DNA from: Helichrysum umbraculigerum
Lineage: Eukaryota; Streptophyta; Magnoliopsida; Asterales; Asteraceae
Length of the DNA: 64,000 bases
Assembly: GCA_949592205.1 (NCBI GenBank)
Contig: CATIUR010000012.1
Span: 3,000,501-3,064,500 of the forward strand
Reading direction: 5' to 3'
Part shown: positions 1-9,926 of the stretch, piece after piece
How the letters are laid out: every line of letters begins with the position of its first letter
Position numbering within the stretch: the stretch's first letter is position 1
Notes under the pieces: generated by a model
The model's database searches: none
What the model saw: the letters and a program-made list of their open reading frames with translations, nothing else
What the model was told of the DNA's origin: nothing
Program-made: the position numbers and the translations under genes

Positions 1-995
1 GGCTACAAAACGCGTTGCAAGCCGACTTCCATAAATAACATTTAGCCGCCGGCTATCGAGTTTGACCGCCGGCTAAACGACATTTTCAGAGCTTTAACCT
101 AACGGGCTTGGACTTTAGCTTTGGGTCTCTTCACTTTTCCTTTTGGGCTTCTTGGTTCTCCTCAATTCCGAATTTAAACATTCTCATGGCCCAATTCTTC
201 AATTCATTAATTATTTCCTTCGGCTTCACACGATTCTTTCAAAAATGCATCTTTTATATCATTATTCAACTGTTTTTCGTTCCTTTTCCATAAACGCTCC
301 ATTTCCACACCTAATTGCAAATATGAGCGAAATCAATATATAATCTTAATTAAATGCAATAGAAACATTCAAGATTAGAGGTGAAATACTACTAAAATAT
401 AGTACTTTTGAGCGTTTATCATACATCACACTAACAACAAACGAATAGAGCTTAAACAAACTGTCGTTGGGATTACACAATGTTCCTTGACAATTCAGCA
501 AGCTTTTTTTTTTCCCCGTTCATACCTTTTCAGTTCCAACTCATATGTTTTCCTTCACATTGTTTTCCCGTTCAAATCCTTGCCGGCTCTTATCGTCACC
601 GCTACCACCACCACCAACACGCCACCACCTACCTCCGTCTACAAAAGCTCATATGTTGTACCCGGATCCAGTGTGATAAAGATAATCGGTGGTGTTCAAC
701 TCGAAATTGATAACCGCCAAAGGTCTATAACTCCGTCTATGCAACAAATCCGGCGACATTAATTAATCTGTACAATATCCGGTTAAGTGATGTTTGATCC
801 AATCGTTGTTTTATCAAGCCGGTAAGACACTTGAATGGACTTCACTTGAGATTTGTAACGAGATTAATTCACGTACTTCCGGTGGATGGCGACGTTAATT
901 GCAGGTGATGGGGATCAACTTCCGGCAACATTAATTGTAGATTTGTAACGAGATTTGTTACGAGTTGGGATTATGGTGTTTTCGGTTTTTGTTTT
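1..995. other. AT-rich region without a recognisable gene
   Basis: No supported coding sequence. A pair of related GC-rich palindromes (cores GCCGCCGGC and CCGCCGGC, about 48-100) can pair as an 8-bp stem, TTTAGCCG with CGGCTAAA. This resembles the hairpins seen in the Copia LTRs later in the window, so 1-309 may be the edge of an LTR-type repeat; that is a guess. The stretch 309-335 has a near copy at 58342-58368. Short ORFs at 108-343 and 480-762 show no known domain and look like chance. From 336 to 995 I see only AT-rich, unannotated DNA, ending in the target duplication GTTTT of solo LTR S1. Confidence 0.4.
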
Positions 996-1879
996 TGTAA
1001 CACCCCGCAAATTTAAACGCAATTACTAACGCTAAACTCATGCATTTTTAGGCTAATTCCCTACTTGAGTGAATTCACAACGCATTTTAAAGGTAAGTCT
1101 AGCAAAGCCCAACTAGTGAATGTGCGTAGTATTGCGTTTCATAATTATTATAATTGCGCGCAAAAACGATTGGAACAAACGCGACAAAAATATACGACTG
1201 TTGGTGAACTAAATTATTCAAGAAAAGTAAATTTATTGAATAACATTATTTATTACTAAATATTATGTTGATGATATTTACAAAGTATGTTATAACGTAT
1301 AAACGTTTATTTCGTAAACTGAAACAAAACAAAGTTAAAATTTCATAAACTTAATTAAATTATTTCCATAAAATATTCCAACCAAATATATAAGCGAAAA
1401 CGTATTTAATTAGTTATCATTTAAAAATATTGTAACATTTAACGATCGGGTAAACAAACACGGAACGCAAACACGGGAGATGAAAAATGGAACAAAACCC
1501 ACCTCCTCCCCCTCATTTTCTTTCATTCTCACTTTCACTTTCTCTCTCTCCATTCTCCTTTTCTCTCATCTCTTTCTCATTCTAAAAATATCACACAAAA
1601 TCACCAAATACTACATCAAAAACGCGCCGAATCATCTAGCCATTCGGAGAAAAACGATCACGGGATCACGATATACACTTCTACCTTTTCGGATTTCAAA
1701 ACTGACACGCGTAAGTTTCTGACATTTCCCGTAAATCCTTAGATTTCGAAGTTTTCTTTGATATTTCTTGTTTAATATACTTAATACATCATGTTTTAGT
1801 GTTATATCAACTTATTATGTCCAAAAACACCATTAAAAATGTTTTAGAAATCGAAATTTGCATAAAAATCGCGAACAAC

Positions 1880-2115
1880 GAGTTTCGCGAGTTGAGATCC
1901 AAACTCAACTCGCCTTGCGAAACTCGCCTTGCGAAACTCAACTCACCTTGCGAAACTCGCCTTGCAAAACTCAACTTGCGAAACTCAACTCGCCTTGCGA
2001 AACTCAACTCGCCTTGCGAAACTCGCCTTGCATAACTCAACTTGCGAAACTCAACTTGCAGAACTCAACATGCGGAACTCAACTTGCGAAACTCAACTTG
2101 CGAAACTCAACATGC
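1880..2115 (+). repeat. Short tandem array (CTTGCGAAACTC units) in solo LTR S1
   Basis: About a dozen head-to-tail copies of CTTGCGAAACTC, each followed by CAA or GC, so that units run at about 14 bp or in longer combinations. A single inverted copy (GAGTTTCGCGAG) opens the array. Later units carry point changes such as TTGCATAACTC, TTGCAGAACTC and ATGCGGAACTC. The array translates in several frames only because the unit lacks stop codons; there is no reason to think it codes. Confidence 0.85.
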
Positions 2116-2726
2116 AAATCATTTTTCCACTAAGTGTCAAACTTAACCGGAAACGAATACTTACACACGATACGATATACGAACTGTACATACATTTCAA
2201 ACAAACTTATTTTATTGAAATCGTGATTGCAAACTATTACCAATGAGTCGTATACATTTTCACAACTGCGAAATACAAACGTAAATGTTAAACAAACACT
2301 TTGGACATAATTTAGTTGTGTTAACACTACCATGGATGGTCAAACTTAGACATCCACGTACTTATTTAATCTCATACGTTTAGGGCGTTAGGAGATTCTG
2401 GACCATACTTGGGCTTAGGTTTGCTAGCACTCGCTCGTTACTTAACTCAACAGGTGAGTTCACAGCCCCTACTTTTACTGTTTTAACTGCTTTTGAACAG
2501 GGGTGGAAAACATAGTCAACGCTTTTGCTACATGATCAAACTTTTATATAACTATTGTGTTATACATTGTACAATTGCCATAACTGCTTTTACTACATGA
2601 TTGTATACGTGTTTACTCGAACGATTAGAGTACTTTGAACTGTTGTGCAAACTAATGCTTATGAAATAACATATTCATACTATAAACTAAAACAAATGTG
2701 ATAAACTATTTGACAAACCATTTTAC

Positions 2727-3142
2727 TAGACCGGAGAACGACCGGTAAACTGTTTTGTTTAGACGGGAGAACGACCCGTGCGTATTTAGCCGGAGAACGA
2801 CCGGTACTTTTTATGAAAAACGCTGGAGAACGACCAGCAACGTATTTTAGTGCCAGAGAACGACTGGCCAAGTGGACGGGAGAACGACCCATGCGTCTTT
2901 GACCGGAGAACGACCGGTACTGTGTTTCGCTGGAGAACGACCAGCCGTGTAACTTGTCGGAGAACGATCGACACTAACTTGGTATCTTACCGGAGAACGA
3001 CCGGTACTAACAGTGTAACTCGCCGGAGAACGACCGGTGCTAACTTGGTAACTTACCGGAGAACGACCGGTACAATTTGGTAACTAGTCGGAGAACGACC
3101 GACTCACACTTTTAAAACCGTTGGAGAACGACCAGCAACACG
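2727..3142 (+). repeat. Array of 14 covarying hairpins with constant AGAACGA loop
   Basis: Fourteen units share the core AGAACGA, with loop units starting near 2733, 2766, 2792, 2825, 2855, 2879, 2905, 2932, 2959, 2992, 3025, 3058, 3090 and 3123. On each side of the core lie 5-6 bases that are complementary to each other but differ between units: ACCGG/CCGGT, ACGGG/CCCGT, GCTGG/CCAGC, GCCAG/CTGGC and AGTCGG/CCGACT. Wobble pairs (GCCGG/CCGGT, GTTGG/CCAGC, TGTCGG/TCGACA) and a single mismatch (ACGGG/CCCAT) are the only departures. Spacing is mostly 33 bp or 24-27 bp. Covariation around a fixed loop is direct evidence that pairing, as RNA, single-stranded DNA or cruciform, has been maintained or generated. 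Function unknown. Confidence 0.93.
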
Positions 3143-3156
3143 TTTCAAACATATGA

Positions 3157-3340
3157 ATTGGGTAACATCCCACGTAAACTGTGTTTTGGGTAACATCCCA
3201 CGTAAACTGTATTTTGGGTAACATCCCACGTAAACTGTGTTTTGGGTAACATCCCACGTAAACTGTATTTGGGTAACATCCCACGTAAACTGTACTTGGG
3301 CAACATCCCAACCGAACTACATTTGGATAACAATCCACAA
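3157..3340 (+). repeat. Second hairpin array (TGGGTAACATCCCA units)
   Basis: Seven units begin near 3160, 3188, 3216, 3244, 3271, 3298 and 3325, spaced 28, 28, 28, 27, 27 and 27 bp. Each has the small stem TGGG/CCCA around TAACAT, followed by a CGTAAACTGT spacer. The last unit changes to TGGA...TCCA, a paired change that keeps the stem. It lies directly after the AGAACGA array in solo LTR S1. Confidence 0.88.
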
Positions 3341-3686
3341 AAAGATTACTTAACTGTTATGGCAATAACTATTTGTGAACGTATTTGGTTTAACAACTAT
3401 GCTTTTCAGGGAATTAGCTGCGCACGTAAGAACCGCCTGCACATACGGAATCTTAGGCGACCCGCTATGCTTTAGGATGCCAACTTTTGTAAACTTAATA
3501 ACTTTTACACTTGTACGATTCGATGAATCGTAAACTTTGTAACCATTACTTTTGGCATCTTAATATATATGTTCTGTTGTAATCATATGCTCTGATACGT
3601 ATGCATGTACACTTTGTTATTGTGGCACCCCCAGCTTAATCCAAATGCTTCCGCTAATCGAAACCAATGAATTTGGGGGTGTTACA

Positions 3687-4201
3687 GTTTTTTTTATGGT
3701 TGGTTTTGTTATATTTTTCCTTGGGTTTTTGTTTTGATCCATTGGGTGGGTGGGTAGATGTAGTGGTTGGTGGTTGTGGGAGGTGGAGGTGAGAGGTGGA
3801 GGAGAGATCAAGAAATATAGAGAAAGAGAGTGATGATCTGATTAAGAAATCAGAAAGAGAGAGAGATGATCTGATAAGAAATAGCCACGTCACTTTTTAA
3901 AATAATTTAAAATGTCAGATACTGTATGTTGACCGGTCAAACCGGTAACCGGTTATCACATTACTCACCTAAGTAAAGATTTATCCGGTTTGTTGCATAC
4001 CCAAACAAATTATTTGGTACGTTGCATACTTGGAGTATTTTGTGGCAGTTGGTTACCGACTTTTGTCATTTACCCTAGTATTAATAATCTAAAAGTAGTA
4101 TTAATACTATACTTAGGATTTGAAACTAATAGTTGGTGAATTAATATCTCTTAGTATGTCCACATTTTACTAGTGTATTAGTGTTAATGATAGTCAATAA
4201 G

Positions 4202-4257
<56 letters not shown>

Positions 4258-5156
4258 GAGGGTTCAATGGGGAAGGGTTGATCTAGGGGAAAGGGGAAAT
4301 GAAAGTGAATCCTGGCCATTGGATCTGTTCATTTAAAAAAAGGTGTAGGGGTATTATGGTCCTTTAATAATTAACCTGTCTAAAAAGAATAATAAAGAAA
4401 AAAATAACAGGAACATCTCAACGAATGCGTACGCTCTCAAACACAAAATTAGGGCTGAATCAGTATAATATTTTCACGATTGAAAACAAAAATTAGGGTT
4501 TCTAATTGAAGAATTGAAGATCAGAGGCAACAAATCGTTGATTTTGAACCAAGAGAACTCGAAAATTGAGTGGAAATCGAGATCAAATATAAGCTTGAGA
4601 AACTTGCATATCGAAGTATGTGATGAAATCAATGACTATAAACTGCTTCTGTGATTCAATGATAGGTAAATTATAGTTTACAATTTTGGGTTTTTAAACT
4701 TTCTTTATGATTAGTATTTGTCAATGTGTCATCTTTAATGTAAAACTGAAGTTTGATATCAATATATGAATCTAATTGTTAATTTTAGTATTGATTTTAT
4801 AACAATTGTATCATTTTTTTTTCTAGATTTGTTGATGAGATGATGAAGAAACTAAATATCTGCTATAAAATGATGAATATTATTGTTGTAGATGAATATT
4901 ATTGCTATTTGATGAATGATATGTACCCACCATATCCTCTCCACCAACCCATGTTTTCTTCAACCATTCCATGTTTTCCTCTCCACTAGTGCATGTTTCC
5001 CTCTCCACCAATCCATATTTCCTAACTTTATGCATTGTTATTATTTCACAAGTTGAAGTAGTTGTATTTCCTTTTCTATAAATTGTAAGCTTGTAATTGA
5101 ATGAAGAAGAAGAAGAAAAATTATGCAAATGTTTTAAGTTTAAGTTCTTTTCTAGT
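3687..5156. other. Non-coding region with (TA)n microsatellite and possible transposon terminus
   Basis: From 3687 to 4205 the DNA is AT-rich with a GA-rich strip (about 3800-3880), and no gene is seen. A (TA)n run occupies about 4207-4254. It is followed directly by AGGGGAGGGTTCAATGGGG, a type of sequence that often sits next to TA runs at the ends of plant DNA transposons or Helitrons; I could not find a partner end. From 4300 to 5156 nothing codes convincingly. A short ORF on the minus strand around 4880-5128 has no domain and is probably chance. Confidence 0.4.
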
Positions 5157-5331
5157 CTATATTTCTTGGGAGATTAACCATCTCGATTGAAGAAGCAGAA
5201 ATTTATGCGGGTTGCATTTGTGGCCATAATGGTACTTCTCCGGGCAATTAAAACATAGACCGTCAGCTCGTCTTTTTTGCATCTCAGTCGGGCTTAATCG
5301 TTTGATTGGAAGTGGTTGAGGAGATTGGGGA
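5157..5331 (-). pseudogene. Fragment of a Ty3/gypsy gag with CCHC zinc knuckle
   Basis: Read on the minus strand, the stretch encodes a proline-rich lead-in, then LPIKRLSPTEMQ, then the knuckle CFNCPEKYHYGHKC (C-x2-C-x4-H-x4-C), ending in a stop at 5157-5159. This arrangement is typical of the C-terminal nucleocapsid part of Ty3/gypsy gag. No protease, RT or LTR could be joined to it, so it is an isolated relic or a fragment captured by another element. The upstream 5332-5560 shows no clear continuation of the frame. Confidence 0.75.
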
Positions 5332-5915
5332 GGGCTGTTAGTAAGGGTTGATTGGTTGACGTAATTGGGGTTAGATCAGTAGCAATTGGGGTTAGATCAG
5401 TAGCATAGGCGGTTTGGTCATTAAGCTTGTCTTCAACCGTTCCCACGTTCACCCATCTATGGCAAATTCCCAAATTAATACGGCATCAACCAACGGCGGC
5501 GAAATCACTTTTCACGTAACCTCCGATTGTCGGTGAATAACCGGTAACCCACATCGTATATTAATTTGGTAAAAGAAAGACACCTTTGAGAAGCCGTGAA
5601 ATTACTTTGATAATGAAGGTATTTTGCTTCTTCTTTTTTTTAGAATTACATTCAGTTCATGGTCTATAAGATTATTATTACTTTATAAGTATTATAGATT
5701 AAAGATGAACATGTTTCACATCCATCTATTCTTATTACATCCCGTTTGATTTACCTTTTCATTGTTAATTTAATGGCTTGATATCAGGAAGTTATTTGAT
5801 GAATTCTCTTTCAAAAACTCTTCATCTTTTTTTGCACATCAAGAGTTTGTGTGAATGTCTCACTAACATTTGATATTTTTTCTTAAACTTAGATTCTGCA
5901 TTTTTTCCTCTACAG
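5332..5915. other. Unassigned AT-rich region
   Basis: No supported gene. A short direct duplication (AATTGGGGTTAGATCAGTAGCA) lies near 5357-5405. The pyrimidine tract ending TTTCCTCTACAG at 5915 looks like a splice acceptor for the candidate exon that follows. Confidence 0.3.
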
Positions 5916-5984
5916 ATTATGTGCTTACACCAGCTAAACAAAGGGTTGTTTCAGCTTCAACAGTCTAAAAGTTGCCGCAAACAG
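5916..5984 (+). CDS. Candidate exon, unidentified protein
   Basis: The 69-nt block is preceded by a pyrimidine-rich acceptor ending CTACAG and followed by the donor CAG|GTGTGT. It is open in phase 0 and encodes 23 residues starting IMCLHQLNKGLFQLQQ. It pairs naturally with the exon candidate at 6528-6581, also phase 0 with AG and GT borders. The joined peptide is rich in Leu, Gln and Lys, like a short helical or coiled-coil segment. I do not recognise the family. Flanking exons were not found, so this may be a gene fragment, perhaps transposon-captured. Confidence 0.3.
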
Positions 5985-6527
5985 GTGTGTGACTGTTACA
6001 CATATATATGTTGTCAATAAAATTTGCATTAGATCGTTAGTTGTCCATATATTATTATTTCCTTTTATTTTATTTATCTTAAGGACCTAAAACAATACAT
6101 ACATGGGAACGGAAAATATATATATGCTGATTTCATTTGATGGGTCATCAGAATTGTTGCTGCTCCAAGTGTTGCTAACGATTTTTGTTGGTAGCATTTC
6201 TTATCTGAATTGACTTGTAGCCAAATATTTCGTTTAATTCTTTTAATACATATTCACCTTGATTGAAATTGATTTAGAAAGTTTGAAACTATGTGCTGAC
6301 ATAGTAGGGGACCTCTAAACATGACTGACCCGTTTCATTTTGTGTAGTTTAATTATTTATTTTTCTTTAGTACGTACTAATTAGTAAAGCATTTGCCTGT
6401 TGTAGCATTATCTGGGTTCTACTTGCTTAGTGATATCAAAGGTAACAATTTGTTTCTAATTGCTTACTGATATGTTTCCACAATCCATAAAAGTAATCTG
6501 CTTTTTTCATTTTTCTTTCTTTGGTAG

Positions 6528-6581
6528 GGAGATTGCAAGCAACAATTGACGGTCATTTCAGATATCCTGAAGAAGATACAG
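6528..6581 (+). CDS. Candidate exon, unidentified protein (partner of 5916-5984)
   Basis: The 54-nt block follows a strong pyrimidine tract ending TTTGGTAG and is followed by CAG|GTTAGT. It is open in phase 0 and encodes 18 residues beginning GDCKQQLTVISDILKK. It continues the reading phase of the preceding candidate exon across a putative 543-bp intron (5985-6527). No family recognised. Downstream, the DNA passes into a tandem duplication with no further coding signal. Confidence 0.3.
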
Positions 6582-6589
6582 GTTAGTTG

Positions 6590-7183
6590 ATATAATTAAT
6601 ATTCATCGATTAATGTAATCACTTAATATTCATCGATTAATGTAATCACTTAATATTCATCCGAATGAATGTTATCGCTTAATATTCAGTCGGATTAATG
6701 TTATCACTCAATATTCTGTTGGATGAATGTTATCACTACAAGGAACATATTAGTGCCTATTATAATTAATGTGTTTGTGTGGCGGGTAATGAAAGTAGTA
6801 TTGCCCGTTCGGGTCACGCTTGAGAATAGAGGTGTGGATTTGCCTTATGTTTTGAGTCCCAAACTGTGAGAAAGTTATAGAGACTGAAAATAAATTTTGA
6901 CATTTATCAATTAATGTAATCACTTAATATTCATCTAGATAAATGTTATCACTTAATATTCGGTCGGATGAATGTTATCACTAGAAGTAACATATTGATG
7001 GATCTGAATGTTATCACTTAATATTCGATCGGATGAATGTCATCACTAGAAGAAACATATTGGTGCCTATTATAATTAATGTGTTTGTGTGGCAGGTAAT
7101 GAAAGTAATATTGCTCGTTCGGGTCGAGCTCGAGAAGAGGGGTGGATTTGCATTATGTTTTGAGTCCAAATTGTGAGAAAATT
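6590..7183. repeat. Diverged tandem duplication of about 0.3 kb with internal minisatellite
   Basis: Two related blocks, about 6600-6890 and 6905-7183, share an ATATT(A/G)GTGCC...TAATTAATGTGTTTGTGTGGC(G/A)GGTAATG core and a common TTTTGAGTCC...GTGAGAAA tail. Each opens with short repeats of the type CACTTAATATTC(G/A)...GATGAATGTTATCA. Not coding. Both copies end at about the left border of element M. Confidence 0.7.
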
Positions 7184-7823
7184 GGGTCTTGCTATTTACA
7201 CGTTTGAAAAGACACCGACCGAGTGATTGACCGAGTGATTGAGACATACCTCTAATCATATATTTATAATATTATATTTTCCCTATTTAATTAACGTAGT
7301 ATTTTGTTTTTCTTTGATAACTTTTTTTATACAATGTATAAAATAATTCCGAATATATATTTATGATCAGTGTAATTTTATCTACATTTTGACATAAATT
7401 TTATCGTCATATGTTATTTATTTAACGAAAACATTTTTTTAGCCTCGAAATAAACATTTTTTATATCAAAATGTAGATAAAAATAAACTGGTCATAATTA
7501 TATATTTATATTTATATTATAACTTATGTAACAAAATTTATTAACTAAAAACACAATAATGCGTTAATAAAACTATTTAAATATAATATTCTATTTATTA
7601 TAAATATTCGCAATCTAATAATTGTAACTTTTGTCTTTGTCCTCTTGTATCTCGAAGTTACAAAATTTCCATACTTCGTTGATTGAAGTCCATACTGCAA
7701 TCTATTAATTGAAGCATCCATAACACGGTATGTATACGTAAATGCATCAGGTTTTAATTAAAATGCTCATTGCAATCTTATCATAATGTTTAAACAAGTT
7801 TCTCATAGACTTAAATTTTATAG

Positions 7824-8081
7824 GTGTTTACTTCTCGTGAACAATTAATAAATTGGGTGCAAGCTAAAGGGCGTTCAATCGGTAATGTCATTGTAATTAA
7901 AAGATCTAAAAGTAATTCAGTTATCAACTTCCAGTGTGATCGTGGTGGTATTTACGTACCTAAAAAACCCAGCACGAGAAACACAGGGAGCAAAAAGATT
8001 AATTGTCCATTTGAATTGGAAGGAAAATATTTTCCAACAGATGATTGTTGGACGCTAAGGGTGATATGTGAAATACGCTAA
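7824..8081 (+). pseudogene. FAR1-type DNA-binding domain exon of a MULE transposase (truncated)
   Basis: The frame starts right after an acceptor-like TTTTATAG, and its first codon is GTG, so this is probably an internal exon rather than a true start. Visible residues include SREQLINWVQAKGRSIG, a CDRGG motif, GSKKINCPFELEGK and a WTL segment. These are the pattern of the FAR1/WRKY-GCM1 zinc-binding N-terminus found in plant FAR1-related MULE transposases. The frame closes at 8079-8081 with a second stop two codons later. The same frame then reopens and runs into the OTU ORF, so the MULE catalytic core appears to have been deleted between them. Confidence 0.72.
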
Positions 8082-8180
8082 GGGTAAATATTCGCTAAGC
8101 GTAGTGTTCTAAAGAAGTTAAAGGATATATTCACGCCATGGTCAACGTCTATTCGTGAACCTTCTACCATTCGAAAAGAT

Positions 8181-8786
8181 ATGCATGATCGTTCATCTTT
8201 TAGAAAACCTGATGTTGATCAAACTTCACACACTCAAGAGCCCCGTAGATATAGTTGTTCAAGTGCACCAACATTTGACCAAAATGGTTTCTCACATCAA
8301 TACATTTATCAATTTCCAATTTTTTTTCATCCTTATATTACCCAGATTCAGGATGTCATGTCGGATGGAAATTGTGGATTTCGATCGATAGCTGTATGTC
8401 GCGGTCTTCTTGAAAATGAATGGCCCACAGTTCAAAGAAGTCTAATGGAAGAGTTAAGCATGTACAAGTATGAATATATTTGTATGTTTGACCGTGATGG
8501 GTATGATAATGTTAACAACATCTTGAATTTTTTTGAACTGCATAGATATGCACCACTCAAACATTGGATGACTATGCCTGAAATAGGAACCCTCATTGCT
8601 TCAAAATACAATGTGATATTACTTGTTCTAAACATGAGAGGTAGTGTAACTTACTTGCCTTTGCGCTCTACTCTTCCTCCTTGTTATCAACATGAAGCTA
8701 TTGCAATCGGGTATGTTAATGATAACCATTACATTAAACTAACCTTGACGGGAGAATACCCAAGACTGTATATTAGTCCACAGTAG
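8181..8786 (+). CDS. OTU-like cysteine protease ORF of element M
   Basis: An intact 201-codon frame; the same frame is open upstream to about 8088. The OTU signature is clear: VMSDGNCGFRSIA near residue 55 carries the Asp and Cys of the catalytic centre, and NDNHYIKL near residue 180 carries the His. Between them lies a PEIGTLIASKYNVILLVL segment matching the OTU core. In plants such domains occur as the C-terminal part of FAR1-MULE-OTU transposon proteins. The role proposed there is deubiquitinase-like cleavage, and no activity is shown here. The upstream stop codons make this a remnant of a larger protein. The ORF may be short on its own N-terminus. Confidence 0.75.
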   Translation: MHDRSSFRKPDVDQTSHTQEPRRYSCSSAPTFDQNGFSHQYIYQFPIFFHPYITQIQDVMSDGNCGFRSIAVCRGLLENEWPTVQRSLMEELSMYKYEYICMFDRDGYDNVNNILNFFELHRYAPLKHWMTMPEIGTLIASKYNVILLVLNMRGSVTYLPLRSTLPPCYQHEAIAIGYVNDNHYIKLTLTGEYPRLYISPQ

Positions 8787-9422
8787 GCTCATTTCAAGTA
8801 TGATTGTGCAACTGCATGGGCTACTCCGTATAGTGAATGAATAAATACTTACAATCAATGTATGCGCTGAATGAAATGATTAAAGTTATTTGTACGATTG
8901 TATTTGTTGATCTCATATCAACTTCTTATATATCATAGTGTGATTCTACATTTTCTTACATGATGCCGTTATTGTGTTTTTATTTAATAAATTTTTATAT
9001 CTCATATCAACTTTTTATATATACCCGATGCCGTTATTGTGTTGTTAGCTAATAATTTTTTTTTACATATGTTATGATAAAAATCTAAATATATCACTAT
9101 GATCGGTTTATTTTTATCTACACTTTGATATAAAAAAAAGTTTATTTCGAGACTAAAAAAGGCTTCGTTAAATACATAACGTATGATGATAAAATTTATG
9201 TCAAAATGTAGATAAAATTACACTGATCATGAATATGTATTCGGAATTATTTTAGACATTGTGTAGAAAAAGTTATCAAAGAAAAACATATATACCAAGT
9301 AAATTAAATATAAACATATTATATATTATATTAAAATATGTGATATAATCTTCGATGAAACATCATGTCACGTAACATCAGGTGTGTAAAACACACTTTA
9401 CGGTGTGTAAATAGAAAAAACC

Positions 9423-9926
9423 GAAAGATTAATGGGGGAAGGGGGTGGTGTCACATCGGGCTGCAGATTTGGGGGCCCCACAAGAGAGTGGAGTGTTTAA
9501 ATTTCAATGTTTAGACTGTGTTACATACTGTGGTCGTTTACTCGTTATTTTCGTTATTCGGTTAATCGCTAAACGTTTATTCGAGTCGTTTTTAACTAAC
9601 GATTTATTTGGGGTATTTTTCTATTGAGGTATTATTATAATACTTTATTTTGAGTTAACAAAATATTATTTGGATTTCGTTTGGTTGTCGAGTTCAGTTT
9701 GCGCGTTTCACCGCGTTTGTTACGTTTTACACAAAACGTCAAGATAATCCGCGTATTATTATACGAAATAATAATATAATATAAAGAAGTACTATTTAAT
9801 CATAAAATAGGTTTAGGTTATTTATAGAAAAGTTTTCACCAACATTCGTGTTTAGTCGGATACAGTCCGATTGAATTTACTTGTCGAGTCACCAAAATTT
9901 CGGTTTTTGTGATTCGATGAGGATTT
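9423..9926 (-). mobile_element. Truncated 3' LTR of element H
   Basis: This half-kilobase aligns base for base with 49577-50080 of the 5' LTR of H, with about 24 substitutions and one 1-bp indel. The 5' LTR continues some 535 bp further at one end, and most of the LTR is missing at the other. Both borders are therefore truncations: the chromodomain end of pol on the right (about 9927) and element M on the left (9422). Confidence 0.85.

Larger units (their letters stand above)
996..3686 (+). mobile_element. Solo LTR 'S1' of a Ty3/gypsy (Tekay-like) retrotransposon
   Basis: The element begins TGTAACACCCC and ends GGGGGTGTTACA, a TG...CA LTR with short inverted termini. It is flanked by the 5-bp duplication GTTTT (991-995 and 3687-3691). 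No primer-binding site, gag or pol follows, so this 2.69-kb unit is a solo LTR left by LTR-LTR recombination. Termini, a pyrimidine-rich block (about 1495-1580), a GTAAGT site (about 1710) and the GGTGAGTT...GCCCC module (about 2450) match the layout of LTRs in element T, so it belongs to a related but distinct family. It holds three internal arrays, listed separately. Orientation follows T. Confidence 0.93.
7184..9422 (+). mobile_element. Mutator-like DNA transposon 'M' (internally deleted)
   Basis: Two arms of roughly 320-340 bp, about 7189-7510 and 9081-9421, are imperfect inverted copies. They share TGTTTTTCTTTGATAACTTTT, the block around TCCGAAT and the block around TGTAGATAAAA in opposite orientation. 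The outermost bases (GGT...CTATTTACAC) also match. Long inverted arms plus an internal FAR1-type DNA-binding exon and an OTU protease ORF are known for plant MULE-type elements; the catalytic MULE transposase core is missing. The right edge is precise because the LTR sequence of H resumes at 9423. The left edge is approximate and a clean 9-bp target duplication was not confirmed. Confidence 0.75.

Noticed and set aside
1799..2246. ORFs with LAKLNSPCETR-type repeats
   Set aside because: They are translations of the CTTGCGAAACTC array in solo LTR S1, open in many frames at once.
2727..3142. CRISPR-like array
   Set aside because: Units are short, spacers are not unique sequences of constant length, and the context is a plant LTR; the regularity comes from tandem hairpins.
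3084..3475. ORFs rich in GCYPN or GNIPRKLY repeats
   Set aside because: They come from the TGGGTAACATCCCA array, not coding.
4256..4330. Definite Helitron or MITE 5' end after the (TA)n tract
   Set aside because: The sequence style is suggestive but no matching end, target duplication or second copy could be found in the window.
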